Source: Bacillus sp. OV166 (GTDB lineage: Bacteria; Bacillota; Bacilli; Bacillales; Cytobacillaceae). Taken from it: a stretch of DNA of 64,000 nt. Below the pieces are notes generated by a model. It ran no database searches and was not told the DNA's origin. It saw nothing but the letters and a program-made list of their open reading frames with translations. The stretch spans positions 3,233,001 to 3,297,000 of the forward strand of contig NZ_FXWM01000001.1 of NCBI RefSeq assembly GCF_900177675.1, given 5' to 3'. Below, piece after piece: positions 51,477 through 60,371 of the stretch; the first letter of the stretch is position 1, and each line of letters opens with the position of its first letter. A program made the translations under genes and the position numbers.

Positions 51477-52748
51477 ATGCAAACAAAAAATCGTTGGCTG
51501 ATCGCTCTTTCGGCCGTTGGAATTCATATTTCAATTGGTTCAGTTTATGCCTGGAGTGTTTTTACAAAACCGCTGCAAGAACAGATGGGGTGGGGATTGA
51601 AGCAAATTTCGTTTACGTTTAGCTTGGCGATCCTATTTTTAGGTTTATCAGCAGCTTTTCTAGGGCACTTTGTCGAGAAGTTTGGACCGAGAGCGGCTGG
51701 TACACTTAGCGCTCTGTTTTTTGGAGTTGGAATTGCTGGGGCAGGTTTAGCCATCCATTTAGAATCATTGCTATTACTCTATTTATTTTACGGTATGATT
51801 GCAGGAATAGGGTTGGGAGTTGGTTACATCACACCTGTTTCCACGCTGGTAAAGTGGTTCCCTGACAGGAGAGGTCTCGCAACTGGACTGGCCATCATGG
51901 GATTTGGTTTTGCTTCATTGATAAGCAGTCCGATTATGAATCATTTAATCGAAACATATGGCATTTCAAACACTTTCTATATTCTTGGTTCTGCGTACTT
52001 CATTATCATCTTTTGTTCTGCACAGTATCTTGCGCCGCCAAAAGAGGGATGGGTTCCTAAGAGCCTAGAAGCAGCAGCCAAAAAGTCCGGTACTAAAAAA
52101 ATTAAAGAGGACCTTCGTCAGTTGACCGCCAATGAGGCAGTCAGAACAAGACAGTTTTGGGCCTTGTGGGTGATGCTTTTCATCAATATTACCTGTGGAA
52201 TCGCGATTCTTTCTGTTGCCTCTCCAATGGCTCAAGAGTTAGCAGGGATCTCAGCTGCGGGAGCAGCGGCAATGGTTGGAATCATGGGGTTATTTAACGG
52301 ATCAGGAAGGATAGCTTGGGCTACCATTTCCGATTACATCGGAAGGCCCAATGTTTACACACTATTTTTTGCTTTTCAAATCGTTGCCTTTTTTATGCTT
52401 CCAAATATTACAGTTGGAATACTGTTTTCTATCATTGTTTATATGATCATGACCTGTTATGGAGGAGGATTTGCCTCTATACCTGCCTTTATCGGCGATT
52501 TATTCGGAACAAAGCAGCTTGGGGCCATTCATGGCTACATATTGACTGCATGGGCTGCAGCCGGTTTAGTGGGTCCAATTTTTGTATCCTGGGTCAGGGA
52601 GACCACGGGAAGCTATCACGGGACTTTAGTCATTTTTTCAGGGATATTTGTCATAGCTCTAGCCGTTTCACTCCTCATTCGTCTAGATATTAGAAAATTA
52701 AGGACGAAGAGCGAAAATCCTATCATTAAAAAAGCAGGTAATTTTTAA
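51477..52748 (+). CDS. OFA-type major facilitator superfamily transporter
   Basis: 423 residues with 12 hydrophobic segments. The start RWLIALSAVGIHISIGSVYAWSVFTKPL is characteristic of the oxalate/formate antiporter (OFA) family, and GIGLGVGYITPVSTLVKWFPDRRG is its loop 4-5 signature. The substrate cannot be read: OFA members carry oxalate, formate, pyruvate or other small acids. It starts 58 bp after purT, so co-transcription and supply of formate to PurT is an attractive inference. RBS GGATGGAAGG. Confidence 0.85.
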   Translation: MQTKNRWLIALSAVGIHISIGSVYAWSVFTKPLQEQMGWGLKQISFTFSLAILFLGLSAAFLGHFVEKFGPRAAGTLSALFFGVGIAGAGLAIHLESLLLLYLFYGMIAGIGLGVGYITPVSTLVKWFPDRRGLATGLAIMGFGFASLISSPIMNHLIETYGISNTFYILGSAYFIIIFCSAQYLAPPKEGWVPKSLEAAAKKSGTKKIKEDLRQLTANEAVRTRQFWALWVMLFINITCGIAILSVASPMAQELAGISAAGAAAMVGIMGLFNGSGRIAWATISDYIGRPNVYTLFFAFQIVAFFMLPNITVGILFSIIVYMIMTCYGGGFASIPAFIGDLFGTKQLGAIHGYILTAWAAAGLVGPIFVSWVRETTGSYHGTLVIFSGIFVIALAVSLLIRLDIRKLRTKSENPIIKKAGNF

Positions 52749-52800
52749 CGTTCAAATCGGTTTTCCGTGTTAATCACTTAAAGAATTGATTAAATAGAAC

Positions 52801-52856
52801 AAGGGGCTGTTCAAAAAGGCGGGTACTTAACTTTTTGGGCAGCCCCTTAACTTTTT
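52801..52856 (+). terminator. long terminator hairpin
   Basis: AAGGGGCTG and CAGCCCCTT form the base with AAAAAG/CTTTTT above; it ends the purT-OFA unit. Confidence 0.85.
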
Positions 52857-53110
52857 ATCGAGCTAGGATTTCAAGCAATCTGGTTGGGTGGAGACATTTC
52901 TCCTATAGACTTGTTAGGTGATAAAACTGATTCTAGATGAACATAACGAAAAAAGCAGGTTATGGCTGATAATAGCTCAGGTAGGCTGCTTTTTTTATAT
53001 GAAAAAAATGGAACCTACTAGTCGATAACCCATGTAGACCAGATCTTGGAATGCTCCTGTGGATTTGAACATAAATCTATATGGAGAATAATAAGACAGG
53101 TGGGTTGTAA
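52857..53110. other. gene-free stretch
   Basis: Contains another hairpin (AAAAAAGCAG ... CTGCTTTTTT, about 52950-52997), possibly a second terminator. No coding frame or repeat box. Confidence 0.4.
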
Positions 53111-54043
53111 ATGGACACCAATGATTTTAATAAAGTACTGCATCACTATTACACAAAAATACGTGAGACGAATCATCCCTATTATTGGTACTGTTTGGCT
53201 AAAACGCAGGCAAGAGCCGGATTAACAAATGAAGCACTTCAAACGATTGATATGGCTTTGTCCTTTCCCAATCCTTATCCTTCGAAGCACAAACTTTTAG
53301 AAATACGGGCCGAACTGCAATCTGCTGATACAAGACAACTTCATACCAATAGTCCAACAGTTTTAACGGTAAAGAGGGGTGATATTGACGGAGACGGGAT
53401 AAAGGATAATGTTTATCTTACGGCATATAAAACTCCTGATAGTCCATTTTGGAAAGATATCACCTTGGTTGTCCAAAATGGGAGAACACATCACTATGAT
53501 CACATTCATTTTAAAAATAACTCAGGATACAATCCAACCTTGTTTCTTGGTAATTTTACAGGCAAAAAAGGCGATGATATTTTAGTGGTCATTGATACCG
53601 GAGGAAGCGCCGGCACTATTTATGCGTATATCTTTTCTTATATGAACGGTCAAATAAGGCAAATATTTGATTCGGATGCATTCAATGATTCCTATAAGTA
53701 CGATGTGACATATGAAAATCAATACAAAGCAAAGGTAATCAGTTATCATTTCAGAGAAAAGTATATTCTTGACCTTACTTATAAGGGGAAGGAATATTTA
53801 TCGGAAATCTATAACCCCCAAGGTATATTAAAGGCTCCTATTAATGGGTGGGTGAATCCCTTGTCTGGTTTATACCCGATTGATTTTAACAGGGATAATA
53901 GATATGAACTCGAAGCGTATCAAAGGATAGCTGGCAGGTACAATGCGGACAGTCTAGGATATGTACAAACTGTATTGAAATGGAATGGTCAGGCGTTTGG
54001 TCCTGACAGACAGACGGTGGCCACCTTTGGTGGGGAGATGTAA
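53111..54043 (+). CDS. FG-GAP/VCBS-like repeat protein
   Basis: 310 residues; ATG 53111 with ACAGGTGGG upstream. Residues 1-75 are TPR-like helices (YWYCLAKTQARAGLTNEALQ). The rest resembles FG-GAP/VCBS propeller proteins with a calcium loop GDIDGDGIKDNVYLTAYK and a related GNFTGKKGDDILVVIDTG and DFNRDNRYELEAYQ. There is no obvious signal peptide in the first 20 residues, unusual for this type. Homologues occur in Bacillus; function unknown. Confidence 0.75.
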   Translation: MDTNDFNKVLHHYYTKIRETNHPYYWYCLAKTQARAGLTNEALQTIDMALSFPNPYPSKHKLLEIRAELQSADTRQLHTNSPTVLTVKRGDIDGDGIKDNVYLTAYKTPDSPFWKDITLVVQNGRTHHYDHIHFKNNSGYNPTLFLGNFTGKKGDDILVVIDTGGSAGTIYAYIFSYMNGQIRQIFDSDAFNDSYKYDVTYENQYKAKVISYHFREKYILDLTYKGKEYLSEIYNPQGILKAPINGWVNPLSGLYPIDFNRDNRYELEAYQRIAGRYNADSLGYVQTVLKWNGQAFGPDRQTVATFGGEM

Positions 54044-54135
54044 CAATTGGACCTTTCCGAGATGAGTGTTTTAAAGAAATTGCGATTGAATGGTGTCGGG
54101 GAAAAAAATAGACTTTATTGAATAGAAAAGACAGG

Positions 54136-54172
54136 AGGTGATTACTAATACAAAAGGCAATCACCTTTTCTT
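54136..54172 (+). terminator. intrinsic terminator
   Basis: AGGTGATT/AATCACCT stem and TTTTCTT tail. Confidence 0.7.
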
Positions 54173-54259
54173 ATTGAACTAAACCAGCTGATTGTTTGTC
54201 AACATTTTTCAATAAAAAATCATAATACCTCATAGGCAATGCAATTTTCTTAAGCGTTT

Positions 54260-54667
54260 TCATTGCCATTTCCTTTGTAATAATTTATGAATAATCGCAC
54301 TTGTAAAAGAGCCTAATACAGCACTTCCTGCAATGTCAGAAGGATAATGATGTCCTAGCCAAATTCGTGACAATCCCGTTAAAAAAGAAAACCCCAACAT
54401 AATAGATCCAAGGATGCGTTGACTAAACAGGACTATTGTCGAAACGGCGAAAGTTATTAAAGTATGTTTACTTGGAAAGGACGAATCGAATTTTGAAGGG
54501 GTAAGTATACCTACTCTCCCTTCAATAAATGGGCGAGGCTTAAAATAAAATAACTTAATTATAAAATGCAAGAATAACGAAATCATGATAGACACTACTG
54601 CTTCAATAGTTACATTCCTTTTTTTTAAAAGCAAAATCACTAAAATAATAAAGAAAACAAATTTCAT
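54260..54667 (-). CDS. PAP2-family phosphatase, N-terminally short
   Basis: 135 residues. The three PAP2 motifs are present: KLFYFKPRP, SSFPSKHTLI (usually PSGH; here Lys replaces Gly) and SRIWLGHHYPSDIAGSAV. Relatives such as BcrC-type undecaprenyl pyrophosphatases are ~180-200 residues; the first helix pair is missing here, an in-frame stop lies 27 bp upstream and the RBS is weak. It may be a truncated relic or a minimal enzyme. Confidence 0.7.
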   Translation of the reverse strand: MKFVFFIILVILLLKKRNVTIEAVVSIMISLFLHFIIKLFYFKPRPFIEGRVGILTPSKFDSSFPSKHTLITFAVSTIVLFSQRILGSIMLGFSFLTGLSRIWLGHHYPSDIAGSAVLGSFTSAIIHKLLQRKWQ

Positions 54668-54759
54668 CTTTTTGGAATAAGTATCATTAATTTATCTATT
54701 ATTAAATGACGTCCGGAAAGCAAATTTATTAAATGAAATAGTTTAACATCCAAGCTTAT

Positions 54760-55545
54760 TCACCCCTGTTTTTCTGGAAGGTTTTGGATAAAGTGATAAA
54801 TAACATGATTCAATTTACTTGCTGCCTTTGTTGGGACCTGATGTTTAATGCCTTCAACAAAGGTCATTTCATTTTGAGGTAGTTTCGTATGTAGTTGTTG
54901 TGCATAACGATAAAATGTTTTATCTTTTCCACCATAAATGAGGGAAATTGGCATAGTAATGTTCTCTAGTTGATCGGAAATGTTATAGTTCAAACTGTAA
55001 TCATAGTATTGCAAGATGTTTCTAACATCACCTTTTTTAGCTTCTAGAAACATTTTGTCGAACAACTCTTTTGTATTTGAATTGCTATTGGATACTGAGC
55101 GAGCTAAAGCAGGCAATGCCCCAATCTTTGCAAGGTTTTTAGCAAGGCGTATTCTGTTTTTTAGACGCCAGTCACTTACCTCAGACATTCCACTAATAAT
55201 GATTCCACCTAAAGCACGCCCTTTTGATGTTGATAACAAAAATTCCAATAGGATGGATGCCCCTGCTGAATATCCACATAAAAAGGCTTGCTTAATATCC
55301 AAATAGTCCATTAGTTTTTTTATATCCTCAACGATTAGTGGATAGGTAACAGGCTTTCTTGAAAAAGGACTCCTTCCATGTCCTCGTATATCAAAGGTGA
55401 TAACCTGAAAATAACGAGATAGTCCTTCTAACTGGTATATGAAATTTATTGAAGTTAGAACGGGCGGATGAATAAATATGATTGGAATTCCTTTACCTTT
55501 AACAGTGTAGTAAAGGGTACTCTCATCAACTTCGAGGATTGGCAT
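54760..55545 (-). CDS. alpha/beta hydrolase
   Basis: 261 residues. The fold is recognised by the oxyanion region IIFIHPPVLTS, the strand VITFDIRGHGRSP, the nucleophile elbow GYSAGAS with Ser, an Asp in LIYGGKDKTF and the His in GIKHQVPTKAA. This is the Ser-Asp-His triad. Substrate unknown. GAGGTG precedes the ATG on the minus strand. It is divergent from the cobalamin operon. Confidence 0.87.
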   Translation of the reverse strand: MPILEVDESTLYYTVKGKGIPIIFIHPPVLTSINFIYQLEGLSRYFQVITFDIRGHGRSPFSRKPVTYPLIVEDIKKLMDYLDIKQAFLCGYSAGASILLEFLLSTSKGRALGGIIISGMSEVSDWRLKNRIRLAKNLAKIGALPALARSVSNSNSNTKELFDKMFLEAKKGDVRNILQYYDYSLNYNISDQLENITMPISLIYGGKDKTFYRYAQQLHTKLPQNEMTFVEGIKHQVPTKAASKLNHVIYHFIQNLPEKQG

Positions 55546-55841
55546 TTTATCACCTCAAATTAATAATACCTTGATTTGCTTTCATTTATTATTTGGTTCA
55601 TTTTGTTGAATCATACAAAAAAGGCTTGGTCTCCCTAGTTTTTTTAGAACTTTTAAATTGTGTCATCATTTTTAATAGGTATAATAATATTCTTATTAAA
55701 AAAAGCCAGACAAGATCGATCCTCGGAGGTGACCAACATGGATTATAAAATAAGGGATTAAAAAAGCACTTGAAATATTCTATTTGTTAGACTAGTATAA
55801 TTATTATCTCTTAAAATTACATATGAATTTGTTAACAATTA
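55546..55841. other. intergenic stretch before the riboswitches
   Basis: Contains a very strong RBS (GGAGGTGACCAAC) followed by ATG and only seven codons (MDYKIRD) near 55739-55761, perhaps the beheaded end of a lost gene. Nothing else coding. Confidence 0.4.
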
Positions 55842-56006
55842 GTTAAGATGCCTTAGGGCTTAATAGGGAATCTGGTGCAATACCAGAACTGTCCCCGCAA
55901 CTGTGAGTGTGGACGAAATAGACAAACCACTGGACCGTTTATTTAATGACGATTCGGGAAGGGTCTAAAGTAGGAAGAAACACAAGTCAGGAGACCTGTC
56001 TTAACT
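55842..56006 (+). ncRNA. cobalamin riboswitch 1
   Basis: Closing stem AGTTAAGA/TCTTAACT. Inside are AATAGGGAA, GGTGCAATACC, CCCCGCAACTGT and the B12 box AGTCAGGAGACCTGTC. These are the conserved elements of the AdoCbl aptamer. A terminator at 56095 is its likely expression platform. Confidence 0.93.
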
Positions 56007-56039
56007 TTTAATGTTTCGATTTCTTCGGGGGTTGAGAAG

Positions 56040-56108
56040 ATGGAACGTTTGGACAAAAAGGATTATTTATTAACTTTTTTTGTGCTGACGTTTTATCCGT
56101 TCAACTAA
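56040..56108 (+). CDS. 22-residue leader or gene relic behind riboswitch 1
   Basis: GGGGTTGAGAAG precedes the ATG; product MERLDKKDYLLTFFVLTFYP followed by FN. The stop overlaps the stem of the first terminator. It may be a leader peptide or the start of a deleted B12-regulated transporter gene. Confidence 0.35.
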   Translation: MERLDKKDYLLTFFVLTFYPFN

Positions 56109-56125
56109 TGTTGAACGGATTTTTT
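56095..56125 (+). terminator. terminator between the riboswitches
   Basis: ATCCGTTCAAC/GTTGAACGGAT with a TAAT loop and six Ts. Confidence 0.9.
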
Positions 56126-56203
56126 CGTTTTGATGATTCTAAATCATTTTTAATTCTCATAGTTTAGCTTTAGAAGGAACAAGCCTTTTTAACAATTGAA
56201 TAG

Positions 56204-56364
56204 ATTAGGATAGGTGCACGAATATGTGCTTAATAGGGAAGTACGGTTTAAATCCGTCACGGTACCCGCCACTGTATGGGGAGTTTATTGCAGATGTCAC
56301 TGAAGGAATTCGGGAAGACGCAATGGATGATGAACCTAAGTCAGGAGACCTGCCTTTACCTAAT
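56204..56364 (+). ncRNA. cobalamin riboswitch 2
   Basis: Closing stem ATTAGG/CCTAAT. Conserved parts: AATAGGGAAG, ACGGTTTAAATCCGTCACGG, CCCGCCACTGT and the B12 box AAGTCAGGAGACCTGCC. It controls the cobalamin operon through the terminator at 56440. Confidence 0.95.
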
Positions 56365-56439
56365 AACTTCAATCAACCTACGGGAACATAGGTAGAAGTG
56401 CTGAACATACACCGCTATTTTTTTGTGTGTATATATTCT

Positions 56440-56468
56440 GCACCCCTATGTCCATAGGGGTGCTTTTT
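56440..56468 (+). terminator. riboswitch-controlled terminator before cbiW
   Basis: GCACCCCTAT/ATAGGGGTGC stem with eight Ts, just before the cbiW RBS. Confidence 0.9.
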
Positions 56469-56498
56469 TTACGTAAAAAACGAAAAGGAGAGTGTGAC

Positions 56499-56882
56499 AT
56501 GACTACTTGGAATTTACAAGGGACGAAACACCATGTTTTCATTTGCAACGGCAGCAGCTGTATGAGAAAGGGTGGGGAGGAAGCGACACAAGCAATTCGG
56601 AATGAAATCACCAATTTAAACTTAGATTCACTGATACATACAACAAGAACGAGATGCAATGGGAGATGTAAGGATGCACCCGTTGCCATCGTCTATCCGT
56701 CAGGGACTTGGTATAAAAACGTAACCCCAGAAGTAGGAACTACGATTGTAAAGCGTCATCTGGCGGAAGGTCATTGCCTTCAGGAGCATGCGATCTATCA
56801 ATATTCCGAAGCAGGATTCATACAGCCAGAAGGGTCGGAATGCATCGAAGGAGTACAAAAAGCGGTTAAAGAAAAGATTTAA
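56499..56882 (+). CDS. cbiW: CbiW, thioredoxin-like [2Fe-2S] ferredoxin
   Basis: 127 residues; AAAAGGAGAG precedes the ATG. HHVFICNGSSCMRKGGEE, then TTRTRCNGRCKDAP give the four Cys positions (C-x4-C, then C-x3-C) of the thioredoxin-like ferredoxin fold. First gene of the cobalamin operon, as in P. megaterium. Probably supplies electrons for a redox step of corrin synthesis, e.g. with CbiH60; the precise step is an inference. Confidence 0.88.
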   Translation: MTTWNLQGTKHHVFICNGSSCMRKGGEEATQAIRNEITNLNLDSLIHTTRTRCNGRCKDAPVAIVYPSGTWYKNVTPEVGTTIVKRHLAEGHCLQEHAIYQYSEAGFIQPEGSECIEGVQKAVKEKI

Positions 56883-56935
56883 CAGCGGATAGTAGCTGGA
56901 TTCTAGTTGGAAATTTTGGAAGGTGGCGTAATAGT

Positions 56936-58561
56936 GTGAAAGGCAAATTATTGGTTATTGGTTTTGGCCCTGGTGATGAAAAACATATCACCGGACGGGC
57001 AAAAGAAGCCATCGAAGAAAGTGATATCATCATCGGCTACAAAACCTACGTTGATTTAATCAAGGGATTAATAACTGGAAAGCAAATCATCAGCACAGGA
57101 ATGACAGAAGAAGTGAGCCGTGCCCAGGAGGCTGTGAAGCAAGCTGAGCTCGGATACACGGTAGCCGTCATTTCGAGCGGTGATGCCGGTGTATATGGAA
57201 TGGCAGGACTGGTTTACGAAGTGCTAATCGAAAAAGGCTGGAAAAAAGACTCAGGGGTAGAAGTGGAGGTGGTCCCTGGCATTTCTGCCATCAACTCCTG
57301 TGCTGCTTTATTAGGCGCGCCAGTCATGCATGATGCCTGTACGATCAGCTTAAGTGACCATTTGACACCTTGGAGGATAATCGAGAAACGAATCGAAGCG
57401 GCCGCTCAAGCTGATTTTGTGATTGCTTTATATAATCCAAAAAGCGGGAGAAGAACACGGCAGATCATGGAAGCTCAAAAAATTCTACTAAAATATCGCT
57501 CGCCAGAAACCCCTGTAGGATTGGTAAAGAGTGCTTACCGTGATAGTCAAAAGATCGTCTTAACCAATTTAAAAGAGATGCTCGAACATGAAATTGGTAT
57601 GTTAACCACCGTTTTAATTGGAAACTCCTCCACATTTTTCTACGACGGCTTGATCATCACTCCGCGCGGTTATCAGCGGAAGTATACATTAAACCAGGCA
57701 ATACAGCCGTTGAAACCGCATCAGCGTTTGCAAAAGGAAGCCGAACCATGGGCACTGGAGCAAACGGAAGATGTAACACCGGTGAACAAGAAACAAGTCA
57801 CCCCAACCTCAGTGAAAGAGTCGCCAAGAGAGCTGGCTGAGGAAGCTTTGCAAATGATCCTTGGGGAGAACGATGGCCTAACCCAAGGTTTATTGGTGAA
57901 GCAAGACTTTCAATCTATTTTGGAGGTAGCGGTCAGCCCTGGTGTCGCCAATAAAAAATTTACCGCGAATCAGATGGTCATTCTTTCCCAACTTGTCGGA
58001 GAAGAAGGTGTCATGGAATACACACAAGACCATTTTATGAAGCTGCAAATTTTAACCTCTAAGCCTGATGAGATTGTTGAAAAACTAACGGCGGCTAACT
58101 TTTTGATTGCTCCTGTTGGCGACGTATTAACCGTAAAAGCCTGTGATTTTTGTGACGGAGAAAAGAAGGAGTCCATTCCATATGCAGAGGAACTACATGA
58201 AAAGCTTGGCGGAATGGAACTTCCTAAGGAATTAAAACTGGGTGTAAATGGCTGCGGTATGGCCTGTTATGGAGCCGTAAAAGAGGATATTGGCATTGTT
58301 TACCGAAAAGGAGCGTTTGATTTATTTCTAGGGGCAAAGGTAGCCGGAAGAACGGCACATCCCGGCCAAATCGTAGCGGAAGGAATCGCACCGGACCAAA
58401 TTGTCGGGGTCATAGAGGGGATTGTTCAAGAGTACAAACAAAAGGCCTATCCAAATGAACGTTTCTATAAATTTTTTAAACGGGTCAAAGAGGTTCAAGG
58501 TTTTGTGTACCAGGATATCACACCAAACCTTAAAATCGAAGCGGCTGTTTGCGGGGAGTAA
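56936..58561 (+). CDS. cbiH: CbiH60, precorrin-3B C17-methyltransferase with Fe-S domain
   Basis: 541 residues, GTG start. Residues 1-250 are the tetrapyrrole methylase: LLVIGFGPGDEKHITGRAKE, SSGDAGVYGMAGLVYE, VVPGISAINSCAALLGAP. The C-terminal ~230 residues resemble nitrite/sulfite reductase small domains with Cys in CDFCDGEKK and NGCGMACYGAV, which bind a [4Fe-4S] cluster. It methylates C17 and contracts the ring in the anaerobic B12 route. This 60-kDa fusion form is typical of Bacillus-type operons. Confidence 0.93.
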   Translation: MKGKLLVIGFGPGDEKHITGRAKEAIEESDIIIGYKTYVDLIKGLITGKQIISTGMTEEVSRAQEAVKQAELGYTVAVISSGDAGVYGMAGLVYEVLIEKGWKKDSGVEVEVVPGISAINSCAALLGAPVMHDACTISLSDHLTPWRIIEKRIEAAAQADFVIALYNPKSGRRTRQIMEAQKILLKYRSPETPVGLVKSAYRDSQKIVLTNLKEMLEHEIGMLTTVLIGNSSTFFYDGLIITPRGYQRKYTLNQAIQPLKPHQRLQKEAEPWALEQTEDVTPVNKKQVTPTSVKESPRELAEEALQMILGENDGLTQGLLVKQDFQSILEVAVSPGVANKKFTANQMVILSQLVGEEGVMEYTQDHFMKLQILTSKPDEIVEKLTAANFLIAPVGDVLTVKACDFCDGEKKESIPYAEELHEKLGGMELPKELKLGVNGCGMACYGAVKEDIGIVYRKGAFDLFLGAKVAGRTAHPGQIVAEGIAPDQIVGVIEGIVQEYKQKAYPNERFYKFFKRVKEVQGFVYQDITPNLKIEAAVCGE

Positions 58562-58624
58562 AGGGGAGACGTCTAGCGGTCAATTGGCAGGTTAGGCATT
58601 TACAAACAAAGGGGAGGAAATATT

Positions 58625-59560
58625 TTGAAAGCAATTTTATTTGTGGGGCATGGGAGCAGAGATCAAGAGGGAAATCAGCAGGTTCGCGAGTTCATCCGTG
58701 AGATGAGAAAGACTTGGGACGATTCTTTCCTGGTGGAGACGTGCTTTTTAGAATTTGAACGACCAACCATTAATCAAGGAATCGATCTGTGTGTGGAGAA
58801 AGGGGCCGACCATATTGTCGTGATTCCAATCATGCTCTTACAGGCAGGACACTCCAAAATTCATATTCCAGCAGCTATTGATGAGGCGAAGAATAAATAT
58901 CCACTTGTTCAATTTACTTATGGCCGGCCAATTGGAGTTCATGAGGAAACATTTGAAATTCTAAAAACGAGATTAATGGAAATTGGCGAGAATTTAGAAT
59001 CCATCGAAGACGATACGGCTGTCCTTTTGTTAGGACGGGGCGGAAGCGATCCCGATGCGAATAGCGATTTATATAAAATTGCTAGATTACTATGGGAAAA
59101 AACAAACTATAAAATCGTCGAACCTGCTTTTATGGGGGTGACCAATCCCCTTGTGAACGAAGGGATTGAGCGCTGTATTAAGCTTGGAGCAAAAAAAGTG
59201 GTAATCCTGCCTTACTTTCTATTCACCGGCATCCTGATTAAACGGTTAGAAGAAATGATGGTTCCTATTCAAAATCAATATTCCGCGGTTGAATTTCTGT
59301 TGGCTGACTATTTTGGTTATCATCCAAAATTACAGACGATTTTAATCGATCGGGTGGAAGAAGCCCTCCGTGATGAGGTGAAGATGAACTGCGATACCTG
59401 CCAATACCGTCTCAATGTGATGGAACATATCGATCATCACCACCACCATGATCATGATCACGATCATCATCACGGCCATGACCATCACCATCATGACCAT
59501 GCCCACGACCATCACCATGATCACGAACATGCAGAGCAAAAGGCAGGAGATAGAGGATGA
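58625..59560 (+). CDS. cbiX: CbiX, sirohydrochlorin cobaltochelatase with His-rich tail
   Basis: 311 residues; TTG start with AAAGGGGAGG. Two chelatase halves: ILFVGHGSRDQEGNQQV (active-site His) and AVLLLGRGGSDPDANSDLYK, with HSKIHIPAAI between. The tail has the MNCDTC motif, seen in P. megaterium CbiX where it carries an Fe-S cluster, and then about 40 residues rich in His and Asp that should store or present cobalt. It inserts Co2+ into sirohydrochlorin. Overlaps cbiJ by 4 bp. Confidence 0.93.
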   Translation: MKAILFVGHGSRDQEGNQQVREFIREMRKTWDDSFLVETCFLEFERPTINQGIDLCVEKGADHIVVIPIMLLQAGHSKIHIPAAIDEAKNKYPLVQFTYGRPIGVHEETFEILKTRLMEIGENLESIEDDTAVLLLGRGGSDPDANSDLYKIARLLWEKTNYKIVEPAFMGVTNPLVNEGIERCIKLGAKKVVILPYFLFTGILIKRLEEMMVPIQNQYSAVEFLLADYFGYHPKLQTILIDRVEEALRDEVKMNCDTCQYRLNVMEHIDHHHHHDHDHDHHHGHDHHHHDHAHDHHHDHEHAEQKAGDRG

Positions 59561-60354
59561 TTTTCGTATTAGCCGGTACAAGTGATGCACGAGCCCTTGC
59601 TTTAGAAATAAAAAAGGAGGGCTTCGATCTCTTGGCCTCCGTTGTCACAGAAAATGCAGCGGTTGAATTAAGGGAGTCAGGGATACCTGTTCAAGTAGGA
59701 AGATTAACGGATGAAGACATGGTGGGGTTGATTGAAACAAAAGGGATTCTAGCGGTTGTCGATGCCAGTCATCCATTTGCGGAAGAAGCTTCGAAAAACG
59801 CAATCAAGGCGGCCCAAACGGCGGGAATCCCCTATATCCGGTATGAACGGGAGTCACAAACTTTTCAATATGACAACATGATAGTCGTCGAAAGCTACCA
59901 GGAAGCAGCGGAGCTTGCATTGGCCAAAAAAGGCGTGGTGATGCTGACGACTGGCAGCAAGACGCTTCAAATTTTCACAGAAAAACTATTAGGAAACCCG
60001 GACATCCGCTTGATCGCCAGGATGCTTCCTCGTGTGGATAATATGGAAAAATGTGAGCAGCTAGGGCTGCTGCAGAAAAATATTGTTGCGATCCAGGGAC
60101 CATTTTCAAAAGAGTTCGACAAAGCCCTATATAAGCAATATGGCGTGACCTTAATGGTGACGAAAGAGAGCGGGAAAGTCGGATCGGTCGATGAAAAGGT
60201 GGAAGCGGCCAAGGAACTGGGGATTGAGGTCATCCTTATTGGCCGCCCGAAACTGAATTATGTCACCGTCTATGCTAATTTTATTGATGTCATCGCAGAA
60301 TTAGATAAAAGGATTGGTTCCACACCAACCGTCACAACAGAACAATCATTTTAA
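59557..60354 (+). CDS. cbiJ: CbiJ, (cobalt-)precorrin-6A reductase
   Basis: 265 residues starting ATGATTTTC with ATGA overlap of cbiX. MIFVLAGTSDARALALEIKKEG is the family start, VVDASHPFAEEASKNAIKAA the substrate-binding block and VMLTTGSKTLQIF the C-terminal domain motif. It reduces a double bond of the macrocycle with NAD(P)H. Confidence 0.92.
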   Translation: MIFVLAGTSDARALALEIKKEGFDLLASVVTENAAVELRESGIPVQVGRLTDEDMVGLIETKGILAVVDASHPFAEEASKNAIKAAQTAGIPYIRYERESQTFQYDNMIVVESYQEAAELALAKKGVVMLTTGSKTLQIFTEKLLGNPDIRLIARMLPRVDNMEKCEQLGLLQKNIVAIQGPFSKEFDKALYKQYGVTLMVTKESGKVGSVDEKVEAAKELGIEVILIGRPKLNYVTVYANFIDVIAELDKRIGSTPTVTTEQSF

Positions 60355-60371
60355 ATACAGGAGTGAGAGAA

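Noticed and set aside
59342..59648. Minus-strand ORFs opposite cbiX
   Set aside because: They are shadows of the His/Asp-rich tail; the low-complexity Met/Val and Asp/His readings arise from CATCAC-type repeats.
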